Source: Phycisphaeraceae bacterium D3-23 (GTDB taxonomy: Bacteria > Planctomycetota > Phycisphaerae > Phycisphaerales > Phycisphaeraceae). From it: 64,000 bases of DNA. The stretch is from positions 2,232,001 to 2,296,000 of the forward strand of contig CP114179.1 in assembly GCA_039555135.1 (NCBI GenBank), written 5' to 3'. Below, piece after piece: positions 1-7,805 of the stretch (position 1 is its first letter; each line of letters opens with the position of its first letter). A model generated the notes under the pieces. The model did no database searches. It was not told the origin of the DNA and saw only the letters and a list, made by a program, of their open reading frames with translations. A program made the position numbers and the translations under genes.

Positions 1-190
1 CGGCGAAGGCAGCGGTGCTCTGCGACATACTGCGCACGTTGGCCAAGCATTGCGCATTGCGGGCGGAGTTGCGTGCCGCGCCCAGCGCGGGCAGCAGGAT
101 GCCGATCAGCAGCGCGATGATGGAGATCACGACCAGCAACTCGATGAGCGTGAAGGCGCGGGGTCGGGGTGTGGCTCGGCGGTACATCAT
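1..190 (-). CDS. Prepilin-type N-terminal methylation domain protein (partial, runs off window)
   Basis: Reading the minus strand from an ATG pair at 190/187 gives a short basic leader ([12 protein letters not shown]) followed by [18 protein letters not shown], the classic type IV prepilin/pseudopilin cleavage and methylation site with its hydrophobic helix. The frame stays open to the window edge, so about 63 residues are visible and the C-terminus is missing. Proteins of this type are abundant in Planctomycetes, where many are DUF1559-like pseudopilins of unknown role rather than pilus subunits. It is divergent from the LacI-type regulator, with about 385 bp between them that hold two inverted copies of a GTGAACCGTTT motif. 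The prepilin motif is certain; the subfamily is not. Confidence 0.85.
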   Translation of the reverse strand, partial: MMYRRATPRPRAFTLIELLVVISIIALLIGILLPALGAARNSARNAQCLANVRSMSQSTAAFA

Positions 191-575
191 GACTTCAGCT
201 TCTTCATTCCAAGAGGTGACGGTTGCTGGGCGGCTAAAACGGTTCACTTTGCCCGCCGCTTCGGAGTGCCGACTCCCCCACGTTTGAGGGGTTGGTGTGG
301 CCCTGTTGCCTACGGCGATTCCTCTCCGGCCTCATGGCTCACTCATTCTCCAGTTGGTGAACCGTTTAATAAGTATAAAAACATATCCTACCGGGTCAAC
401 CCTCATGCTGTAAACTTGTGCAATTTTTACAGATCGACGATTTTTTGCATGCCAGGCAGGCAGTGCGGCGTTGATGGGGGCGATCCCATAAATTTTTGCG
501 ATTGCCAGGGAGGATGCCGCTTGCGGCTGTTCAATAGTCTGGTAAACTGTTTTACCGGCATCTTTGTCGGCCGCG
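191..575. promoter_or_regulatory. Divergent intergenic region with operator-like sites
   Basis: No gene is visible here. The region separates the prepilin gene (minus) from the LacI-type regulator (plus). It contains TAAAACGGTTCAC at 235-247 and, inverted, GTGAACCGTTTA at 357-368. The two share an 11-base core whose centre (AACCGTT) resembles LacI-family half-sites flanking a central CG. An AT-rich stretch follows at 366-440, unusual for this GC-rich window and suitable for promoters. The role as operators is inferred. Confidence 0.4.
541..556 (+). promoter_or_regulatory. Probable LacI-type operator upstream of the regulator
   Basis: The sequence GGTAAACTGTTTTACC is an inverted repeat with 6-bp arms GGTAAA/TTTACC. 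It sits 20-30 bp before the likely start codons of the LacI-family gene. Position and symmetry suggest autoregulation; binding is not shown. Confidence 0.45.
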
Positions 576-1699
576 ATGCCCGCCATGCCCAAAGAGACAC
601 CCCCCAGCCCAGTCACGCCCGGCCCGTCGCCCAAACAGCGGTCGAAACCCGCCAACGGGGCCGCCAAACGCGTCGGTATCCGTGAGATCGCCAGCAAGGC
701 CGAGGTCTCCGCCGCGACCGTCTCGATGGTACTCAACAACAACCCCAAGATCACTGCCCAGACCCGGCGGAAGGTCAACCGCGTCGTGAAGGAACTGGGC
801 TACCGGCCTAACCGGATCGCCCAGTCGCTATCGAGCAAGTACACCAACATGCTCGCGGTCTTGATGCCGACCCTCCGCCACACCATGGCCGACCCGTACT
901 TTGGCGAGCTCATCTCCGGGATCTGCGACAAGGCTGCCCGGCTTGGCCACAAAGTGATGCTCGAACACGCCAAGCCCGACTTCATCCGCGAGAAAAAACA
1001 CCTCGACCTGTTCGACCGCAGGTTCATCGACGGTGTCCTGTGCATCGGCTTTAGCGATATCCACACCTTCCTCAGCGACTTCGCCGAGGGCGGCTACCGC
1101 GCGATGATGGTCAACAACGTCGCCACCGACCTCGGCCTCGACTACGTCGTGTGCGACTACGACTCGGCCGCGCAGCAGGTCATGACCTATCTGTTCCAAC
1201 TCGGCCACCGCAAAGTCGGCATGATCCACGGCGCGCCCGATGTCTACACCATGCGGCAGATGATGGGCGTCTACCGCACACGCATGAAGGAACACACCGG
1301 CAGTGCAGGCGTAGAGCTTATGGTCGACGGACGATTCACCGAGGAGCACGGCTACGCCGCGGCGACGCGCCTGCTCGACGCACACCCGGACGTCACCGCG
1401 ATCTTTGCGGGCAACGACAAGATGGCGTTGGGCGCGCTCTACACTGCGCCAGCCAGCGTGGGCTCAACGTGCCCCAGGACCTCTCGGTCATCGGTTGCGA
1501 CGACATCCAGTACGCCGCTTTTGTGAACCCGACGCTGACCACAATTAACACCCCACTCTACGATGCCGGGGCCATCGCCTGCGAGCGCCTAATCGACCGG
1601 ATCCACGGCAGCAAAGAACCCGTAGGCGAACAGCTCGCGACCCACCTCGTCCTGCGCCAGTCCACCGCGATCAACCGGCAGGCCAACGGGCTTGGCTAG
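576..1699 (+). pseudogene. LacI-family transcriptional regulator, frameshifted
   Basis: The N-terminus carries a standard LacI helix-turn-helix (VGIREIASKAEVSAATVSMVLN) followed by the hinge and a periplasmic-binding-protein-like sensor domain. The first frame is in register up to GNDKMALGALYTA near 1443 and then becomes nonsense, ending at 1526. The family C-terminus (LNVPQDLSVIGCDDIQYAAF ... TTINTPLYDAGAIACERLID) continues in another frame from about 1454 to the stop at 1699. One base appears to be missing between 1443 and 1457. Start candidates are TTG 564, ATG 576 and ATG 585. Next to GH13 and sugar-transport genes it would be the local sugar-responsive regulator. Either the gene is broken or the assembly has a one-base error. 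Confidence 0.85.
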
Positions 1700-1719
1700 C
1701 ACCAACACCGAGGTTACGC

Positions 1720-4353
1720 ATGTGTGAAGGCAAGACCGCGCGATCCACCGAGTCTGCACCACCCACGGATAGCCGGCGGCCTACGGGCGTTGGACGATTC
1801 GCGCTAAGGCGAGCGAGCGCGTCTGGCGTACGTAGGCCGCCGGCTATTACATTGGTGGTCGCTTTGCTGGCGTTAATGTTTGCATGTGCGGCCCAGCCGA
1901 ACAAGCACGCGATCGCGCAGGGCGATGCGTCGGGCCATACCTTCACTTACGCGCCAGCTCCTGGGCGCCCGGACGCGCGAACCGTTCATGTGGCCGGCTC
2001 ATTCAACGAATGGTCCCGCACCACGACACCGATGACGCGCGGCGACGACGGGGTCTGGCGCGTGACGGTCGACCTGCCCGACGCGGTGCACCACTACAAG
2101 TTCGTCATCAACGGCGACACGTGGGTGAACGACCCCGACTCTGATACCGACCACGAACAGCCCGACGGCCACGGCGGGGTCAACTCGGCCGTGCTAATCG
2201 GCTTCGACCTGCGTGACTTGGGCGAGCCCGTCACCAACGCGATCGAACAACGCGCGGTGTTCCACGACCCCGACGCACCCGCCGACCACACCGCCGCGTC
2301 GGCGGACGTGCTTGTGCTGTCGGTACGGGCGCAGGCGGGCGATGTTGAGACGGCCTACGCCCTGATCTCGGACGCGGCGACGGACTCCGCCCTGCGCCGG
2401 GTCGAGCTGCCTCTCTATCGCACCGCAGACGGGCTCGACCGCTTCCGCCAAGTGATCACGGTGTTCGGCAATGCGCAGTACCGCATCGAACTCGTCGATG
2501 GTGACGCGACGCACACGCTGCCCGGCGACGGCGGTTTCTACCACGCCGAGATGCGCGAGACGATCCAGACCCCCGACTGGGCCAAGCACGCGGTGTGGTA
2601 CCAGGTCTTCCCCGAACGCTTCCGCAACGGCGACGCAAGCAACGACCCCGATGCGTTCTGGTACGAACGCATCGTGCCCTGGACAAGCGACTGGTGGGAC
2701 ACCCTCCCCGGCGAACAGGCGGGCGAAGGCAACTTCTACCAAGGCGCGGGCAACGTCTGGCGCAGGCGCTACGGCGGCGACCTGCAGGGGCTCCAACAAC
2801 AGCTCCCCTATCTGCGAGGGCTCGGCATCAACGCGCTCTACCTCAACCCGATCTTCGAGGCCGAGTCGATGCACAAGTACGACACGGCCGACTACCGACA
2901 CGTCGACGACAACCTCGGCGTCAAACGCGATACACCCTTCGAAGGCCTCCCCGGTGAGACCGGCGACCCCGACACCTGGCAGTGGACCGGCAGTGATCGC
3001 GTTTTCCTCGACTTCCTCGAAGACGCACACAACCAGGGTTTTAGGGTTGTCCTCGATGGCGTGTTCAACCACGTCGGTACCGCTCACCCGTTTTTCCAGG
3101 ACGTACTCAAGAACGGCCGGGACTCTGACTATGCCGACTGGTTTGCGATCACCGACTGGGGCGACCCTCGGAACTGGGGGAATGCCGACATGCACGGCAA
3201 GCCCGGCGGCATCCAGTGGGAGGCCTGGGACCAGCCCAACGGCGCACTCCCAGCGTTCCGCAAAGACGCCGAGCTCGGCCTCGCCCCGGGGCCGCGCCAA
3301 CACATCTTAGACATTACCACGCGATGGATGGACCCCAACGGCGACGGCGACCCGTCCGACGGTATCGACGGCTGGCGACTCGATGTGCCCAACGATATCC
3401 CCCACCCGTTCTGGATCGCCTGGCGCGCCCACGTCAAAGCGATCAACCCCGACGCCTACATCACCGGCGAGATCTGGCAGTGGGCCCACCCCTGGCTGCA
3501 GGGCGACCAGTTCGACGCCGTGATGAACTACCGATTCGCCGAGGCCGCAACGGACTTCTTCATCGACCAACGCGACGCGATCACCCCGAGCGAATTCGCC
3601 GCCCGGCTCGATGAACTCGCGTATAGCTACCCGCTCGAAGTCGCCTTCGCGCAGCAGAACCTGATGGACAGCCACGACACCGACCGCCTCGCGTCGATGT
3701 TCGTCAACCCAGATCGGCCCTACGACGGGCGCAACCGCCTGCAAGACAACGGCCCCGACTATAACCCCCGGAAACCTCACGACGAAGAACGCGCCCGGAT
3801 GCGGCAACTCGTCGCGTTCCAGATGGCCTTCGTCGGCGCACCAATGATCTACTACGGCGACGAGGCCGGCATGTGGGGCCCCGATGATCCGAGCAACCGG
3901 ATGCCGATGGTGTGGGAGGACTTGGAGCCGTATGAGGGGGAAGCTGTCGCGTTCGATGCGGAGATGTTCACGTGGTATCAGCGTTGCATCGCGGTGCGGA
4001 ACAAGGTCCCGGCGTTGCGGACAGGCACGTATCGCACGGTTTTGGTGGACGATGAGGCGGGGGTGTTGGTGTTCGAGCGTGCCCTTGGAGATGAGCGGGT
4101 GTACGTGGTGATGAACCGATCACGAAGCGCACGGCGTGTTGTGTTTGCGGTCGACGAGGCGCTGGAGGGGCGGGCATTGGCAGACCTGCTTTCGGGTGGG
4201 TTCACGGTGAGAGAGGCCCAAGCGGGCCGGCCCGGATTGCAGTACACACCGACCCGCCGGCACCCGGGTTCTGTCGCGTTGGGACAGTTTGGGTTCCATG
4301 CCGATGCCTACAGCACCGCGATTCTGATCGATCCCCAGGCACTGAGCGAGTAA
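1720..4353 (+). CDS. Secreted GH13 alpha-amylase/neopullulanase-type enzyme with CBM48-like domain
   Basis: This predicted extracytoplasmic enzyme hydrolyses alpha-1,4-glucans or maltodextrins. After a hydrophobic segment (ITLVVALLALMFAC) there is a CBM48/AMPK-like glycogen-binding module (VHVAGSFNEWSR, HHYKFVING), a linker domain, then the GH13 barrel starting at VWYQVFPERF. The four GH13 signatures are visible: DGVFNH, GWRLDV (nucleophile near D555), TGEIW (acid/base near E584) and SHDTDR (near D653). The layout resembles the cyclomaltodextrinase/neopullulanase group. ATG 1720 has a GAGG Shine-Dalgarno about 7 bp upstream, but the first 42 residues are encoded by a palindromic repeat (1769-1847), so the true N-terminus is uncertain. 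The cysteine after the hydrophobic segment might be lipidated, although the lipobox is poor. Confidence 0.88.
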   Translation: MCEGKTARSTESAPPTDSRRPTGVGRFALRRASASGVRRPPAITLVVALLALMFACAAQPNKHAIAQGDASGHTFTYAPAPGRPDARTVHVAGSFNEWSRTTTPMTRGDDGVWRVTVDLPDAVHHYKFVINGDTWVNDPDSDTDHEQPDGHGGVNSAVLIGFDLRDLGEPVTNAIEQRAVFHDPDAPADHTAASADVLVLSVRAQAGDVETAYALISDAATDSALRRVELPLYRTADGLDRFRQVITVFGNAQYRIELVDGDATHTLPGDGGFYHAEMRETIQTPDWAKHAVWYQVFPERFRNGDASNDPDAFWYERIVPWTSDWWDTLPGEQAGEGNFYQGAGNVWRRRYGGDLQGLQQQLPYLRGLGINALYLNPIFEAESMHKYDTADYRHVDDNLGVKRDTPFEGLPGETGDPDTWQWTGSDRVFLDFLEDAHNQGFRVVLDGVFNHVGTAHPFFQDVLKNGRDSDYADWFAITDWGDPRNWGNADMHGKPGGIQWEAWDQPNGALPAFRKDAELGLAPGPRQHILDITTRWMDPNGDGDPSDGIDGWRLDVPNDIPHPFWIAWRAHVKAINPDAYITGEIWQWAHPWLQGDQFDAVMNYRFAEAATDFFIDQRDAITPSEFAARLDELAYSYPLEVAFAQQNLMDSHDTDRLASMFVNPDRPYDGRNRLQDNGPDYNPRKPHDEERARMRQLVAFQMAFVGAPMIYYGDEAGMWGPDDPSNRMPMVWEDLEPYEGEAVAFDAEMFTWYQRCIAVRNKVPALRTGTYRTVLVDDEAGVLVFERALGDERVYVVMNRSRSARRVVFAVDEALEGRALADLLSGGFTVREAQAGRPGLQYTPTRRHPGSVALGQFGFHADAYSTAILIDPQALSE
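1769..1847. repeat. Palindromic repeat P1, inside the 5' end of the GH13 gene
   Basis: Perfect 17-bp inverted arms (ATAGCCGGCGGCCTACG at 1769-1785 and its complement at 1831-1847) enclose a 45-bp loop. One arm recurs exactly at 21894-21910. The element is open in the GH13 frame and lies between the likely Shine-Dalgarno/ATG and the signal peptide. Confidence 0.75.
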
Positions 4354-4390
4354 GCCCCGGCTTGGTTACAGTTGTCGCGGTGTGTCTTAC

Positions 4391-4406
4391 GCGGGCTGAA
4401 GCCCGC
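4391..4406. repeat. Small REP-like hairpin
   Basis: GCGGGCT-GA-AGCCCGC is a perfect 7-bp stem with a 2-base loop between the GH13 gene and the transporter gene. A related hairpin (CCCGCT-GA-AGCGGG) occurs at 45636-45649. It could weaken read-through between the two genes, but there is no T-tract. Confidence 0.5.
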
Positions 4407-4446
4407 TCCACCATTGTTTGTTTGACCCTGTCTTTTGCCCGCCCGC

Positions 4447-6852
4447 ATGCAATGGATCGCCCGCGCATTTCGATGGACCCTCGGCGTCTTCGCGCTCGGG
4501 CTCGTGCTGTGGTCGTTCTACGACGTCGGCTCGCGCACCGTCGCGGACATCACGGGCAGCAACAGTGACGCTGACGTGGTGCTGACCGTGCTGCACTGGG
4601 GCACGCCGGAGGAAGAGCAGATCGTCCAGGCGATGATCGATGCGTACATGGCCGAGCACCCGGGCGTCGAGGTCCGGCGGATCCACGCGAATGATTTTGA
4701 TGCGAAGCTGAAGACGATGCTCGCGGCCGGGACGCCGCCGGACCTGTTTTATCTCCGGCCCGACGATGTCGCCGAGTTTGCCGACACGGGCATGGTGCTG
4801 AATCTTGAGGGCTACGTCGCCGCGCAGCGCGATGCAGGCGAGGCCGACTGGCTCGATGCCTTCTACCCGACGCTGATGGATGCTTTTCGTTGGGACGCCA
4901 ATGCGGGCCGCACCGGCGCTTCCGGCGACCTTGTCGCGATCCCCAAGGACTTTACGCCCGGCGTCATGTACATCAACGCCGACCTCTTCCGCGCGGCAGG
5001 GTACACCGACGCCCAGCTCGGAGCGATCCACCGCGACGGCTGGACCTGGGACGAATACCGCACCGCGATGATCGCCATCGACGCGCTCAACGATGACGAC
5101 GCCTTTGCCGATGGCCAACGCATCTACGGCGGGGTCATCAAGCACTGGCCCGACCCGATGCGCAACTTGTTGTGGACCTTTGGCGGGTCGTTCTTCGGCG
5201 ATGGCGACAGCGACTTCACCGATGTGCAGACGGACTCGCCCGAGTCGGTCGCGTGCTTGGAGTTCATCCGCCAACTCCGGTTTGAGGACGGCTGCGTGTT
5301 CAACGCGTCAGGGATCACCGAGGGCGAGGACGATTTGTTTCGGCGCGGTCGTGTCGGTGCGCTGGGGCCGTATGGCCGGTGGTTTACGCCGCAGATGGCT
5401 GAGGTGCCTTTCGAGTGGGATGTCGTACCGATCCCGCACGCCCAGGGCGTCGAGCCGGTGAGTTTCCTTTTCACGGTGGCGTGGGCGGTCAGCGCGCAGA
5501 CCGCCCACCCGGACGAGGCGGCGGCGCTGCTCAAATCGTTGTGTGGCGAGGCGGGCCAGCAGCGCACCGCGGCGCTCGGCCTCGCGATGCCCGCGATGCA
5601 GACAGTGGCCGAGTCCCCGGCGTTTCTCGACACGCCGCACGGCCCCGAGCATATCCACGTCTTTACCGACAGCGCGGCCGACGGCCGACTCCCGCAGTTC
5701 CCCCGGCTCAAGCAGTTCAACCGCATCCTCGAAAGCGAGATGAAGGAGACGCTCGTCCTCGACAGCAAGACCGGCGAAGAGGCCGGCCGGGCGGTCGAAG
5801 ACCTCTGGCTCAACGAGCTCGCGTCGCCGCTCTACTCGACCGACTACGGCGTGATGCCTTGGGGCAGGGTGCTGGGCACGACGGGCGTCGGCTTGTTGCT
5901 CGCGCTGGGTGTGTTTTTCGTTTTGGCGCGGCGCGAGAAGACCGGCAAGCTTGCCGCGGCCGAGGAACGTACGGGCTGGCTGTTCATCTCGCCGTGGGTG
6001 ATCGGATTTCTGCTGTTCGTCATCGGCCCGATCGTCCTGGCGCTGCTGCTGAGCCTGACGCAGTGGTCCGCGATGGCGCCGCTGGGCGAAGCGCGCTTTG
6101 TCGGGCTCGACAACTACCGGCACATGGCGTTGTACGACCACGACTACGCGCACTCGCTCTGGGTGACGGTGTACTACACGCTGCTGGCCGTGCCGCTGTT
6201 GCAGGCGTTTGCGCTCGGGGTCGCGGTGCTGATGAACGTCGAGGTGCGCGGGATCGCGCTGTGGCGGACGGTGTTCTTCCTGCCCTCGGTTGTGACGGGC
6301 GTCGCGCTGGTGACGCTGTGGATCGCGATGTTTGATAACGAGCGCGGCGTCATCAACGCGGCGATCTCGCTGGTCGGCCTGCCCGCGCCGGACTGGTTCG
6401 GCAAGGACGGCCCGGTGTTTGCGATCCCGGCGATCGTGCTCATGTCGCTATGGGGTGTCGGCGGCGGGATGGTGATCTACCTCGCCGGGCTCAAGGGCAT
6501 CCCGGCATCGCTCTACGAAGCCGCACGGATCGACGGCGCGGGGCGGATCAAGCAGTTCATCAACATCACCCTGCCCATGCTCAGCCCGCTGATCTTCTTC
6601 AACGTCGTGATGGGCATCATCGGCTCTTTTCAGGTCTTTACGCAGGCCTACGTCATCACGTCGAGCACCGGCGGGAGCAACGACGACCTCAACGTGTATG
6701 TGCTCAACCTCTACCGCCATGCGTTCGAGTTCCACAACATGGGTTACGCGAGCGCGCTGGCGTGGGTGTTGTTCGTTGTGCTGGTCGTACTGACCGCGCT
6801 CGTGTTCCGGGGCAGCAAGAACATGATCCACTATGAGGGGCTGCGCGGATGA
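4447..6852 (+). CDS. Fused extracellular solute-binding protein and MalF-type ABC permease
   Basis: Two normally separate ABC sugar-importer subunits occupy one frame of about 801 residues. An N-terminal membrane anchor (TLGVFALGLVLWSFYDVG) leads into a family-1 solute-binding domain (VVLTVLHWGTPEEEQIVQAM, GTPPDLFYL, WAVSAQTAHPDEAAALLKSL), roughly residues 40-440. A transmembrane helix near 475-495 follows, then a MalF-like permease from about residue 515 (WLFISPWVIGFLLF) with the EAA loop EAARIDGAGRIKQF. ATG 4447 is preferred over TTG 4435; no clear Shine-Dalgarno is visible. It overlaps the next permease by 4 bp (ATGA). The probable substrate is maltodextrin, from the adjacent GH13 and GH31 genes. 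No ATPase gene lies nearby, so a shared MsiK/MalK-type ATPase elsewhere is presumed. Confidence 0.88.
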   Translation: MQWIARAFRWTLGVFALGLVLWSFYDVGSRTVADITGSNSDADVVLTVLHWGTPEEEQIVQAMIDAYMAEHPGVEVRRIHANDFDAKLKTMLAAGTPPDLFYLRPDDVAEFADTGMVLNLEGYVAAQRDAGEADWLDAFYPTLMDAFRWDANAGRTGASGDLVAIPKDFTPGVMYINADLFRAAGYTDAQLGAIHRDGWTWDEYRTAMIAIDALNDDDAFADGQRIYGGVIKHWPDPMRNLLWTFGGSFFGDGDSDFTDVQTDSPESVACLEFIRQLRFEDGCVFNASGITEGEDDLFRRGRVGALGPYGRWFTPQMAEVPFEWDVVPIPHAQGVEPVSFLFTVAWAVSAQTAHPDEAAALLKSLCGEAGQQRTAALGLAMPAMQTVAESPAFLDTPHGPEHIHVFTDSAADGRLPQFPRLKQFNRILESEMKETLVLDSKTGEEAGRAVEDLWLNELASPLYSTDYGVMPWGRVLGTTGVGLLLALGVFFVLARREKTGKLAAAEERTGWLFISPWVIGFLLFVIGPIVLALLLSLTQWSAMAPLGEARFVGLDNYRHMALYDHDYAHSLWVTVYYTLLAVPLLQAFALGVAVLMNVEVRGIALWRTVFFLPSVVTGVALVTLWIAMFDNERGVINAAISLVGLPAPDWFGKDGPVFAIPAIVLMSLWGVGGGMVIYLAGLKGIPASLYEAARIDGAGRIKQFINITLPMLSPLIFFNVVMGIIGSFQVFTQAYVITSSTGGSNDDLNVYVLNLYRHAFEFHNMGYASALAWVLFVVLVVLTALVFRGSKNMIHYEGLRG

Positions 6853-7754
6853 CCCCCGGAACCCCCGGAAATCATGACAACGCGCTGGCACCCCGGCTGG
6901 TGACCTGGTCGCTGCTGGTCCTCGGCGGTGCGCTGCTGATGCTGCCGTTCTTTATTCTGCTGAGCAACTCGCTCAAGCTCGACCAAGAGATCAGCAACAC
7001 TGGCCAACTCATCCCTGGCGTGGCGGACAACTGGGACCTCCTGCGCCACCCGATCCAGTCACTACGAAACATCGCGCCGCAGTGGCAGAACTACCCGGCC
7101 GCGCTGGACAAGATGGGGTTCTGGCCCGCGCTGTCGAACACGGTCGTCATCACCGTCTGCTGCGTCGTCGGGCAGGTGCTTTCGTCGTCCCTCGTCGGTT
7201 TCGGGTTCGCGCGTTACCGTTTCCGGGGGCGCGATACGACGTTCGCCGTCATGCTCGCGACGATGATGCTGCCGGCGCAGGTCACGATGATCCCCGTGTT
7301 TTTGATCTTCCGCCAGCTCGGGTGGATCGACACGTTCCTGCCGCTGATCGTGCCCAACCTGTTCGGCGCCCCGTTCTTCATCTTCATGTTCCGGCAGTTC
7401 TTCCAGCAGGTGCCCGAGGAGCTGCTTGAAGCCGCGCGCCTCGACGGCGCAAGCGCGCTGGCGATCTACTGGCGATTGATGCTCCCGCTGTCGAAACCCG
7501 TCATCGCCATCGTCGCGATCTACACCTTCATGTTCACGTGGAACGACTTCATGGCTCCTCTCATCTACCTCAACTCCCCCGAGAACCGCACGCTCGCGCT
7601 CGCGCTCAACAGCTTCAACGGGCAGTATGGCGTGCAGGACCGCAACCTGCTGATGGCGGCGAGTTTTGTGACGATGCTCCCGTGCATCCTGCTGTTCTTC
7701 GCGGCCCAGCGGTTCTTTATTGACACCGGCGCGAGCTCGGGGTTGAAAGGTTGA
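6849..7754 (+). CDS. MalG-type carbohydrate ABC transporter permease
   Basis: This is the second membrane subunit of the sugar importer, 301 residues. It has the usual six hydrophobic segments, beginning with LVTWSLLVLGGALLMLPFFILL. The cytoplasmic EAA motif is EAARLDGASALAIYWRLMLP, followed by the typical WNDFMAPLIYL segment. The start overlaps the stop of the fused binding protein/permease by 4 bp, indicating translational coupling and a heterodimeric channel. A strong palindromic terminator follows the stop codon. Confidence 0.92.
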   Translation: MTPGTPGNHDNALAPRLVTWSLLVLGGALLMLPFFILLSNSLKLDQEISNTGQLIPGVADNWDLLRHPIQSLRNIAPQWQNYPAALDKMGFWPALSNTVVITVCCVVGQVLSSSLVGFGFARYRFRGRDTTFAVMLATMMLPAQVTMIPVFLIFRQLGWIDTFLPLIVPNLFGAPFFIFMFRQFFQQVPEELLEAARLDGASALAIYWRLMLPLSKPVIAIVAIYTFMFTWNDFMAPLIYLNSPENRTLALALNSFNGQYGVQDRNLLMAASFVTMLPCILLFFAAQRFFIDTGASSGLKG

Positions 7755-7760
7755 GGGAGT

Positions 7761-7790
7761 AAAGCCCGGCCGAGGCCTCGGCCGGGCTTT
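7761..7790. terminator. Bidirectional terminator between convergent transporter and GH31 genes
   Basis: A perfect 30-nt palindrome (arms AAAGCCCGGCCGAG and complement around a central GC) lies 6 bp after the permease stop and 15 bp from the convergent GH31 stop. A-tracts and T-tracts at the two ends suit intrinsic termination in both directions. Confidence 0.8.
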
Positions 7791-7805
7791 AGGCGGATCG
7801 GTAAC

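Noticed and set aside
2194-3303. A 369-residue minus-strand open frame inside the GH13 gene
   Set aside because: Shadow of the GH13 catalytic domain; all GH13 signatures are on the plus strand.
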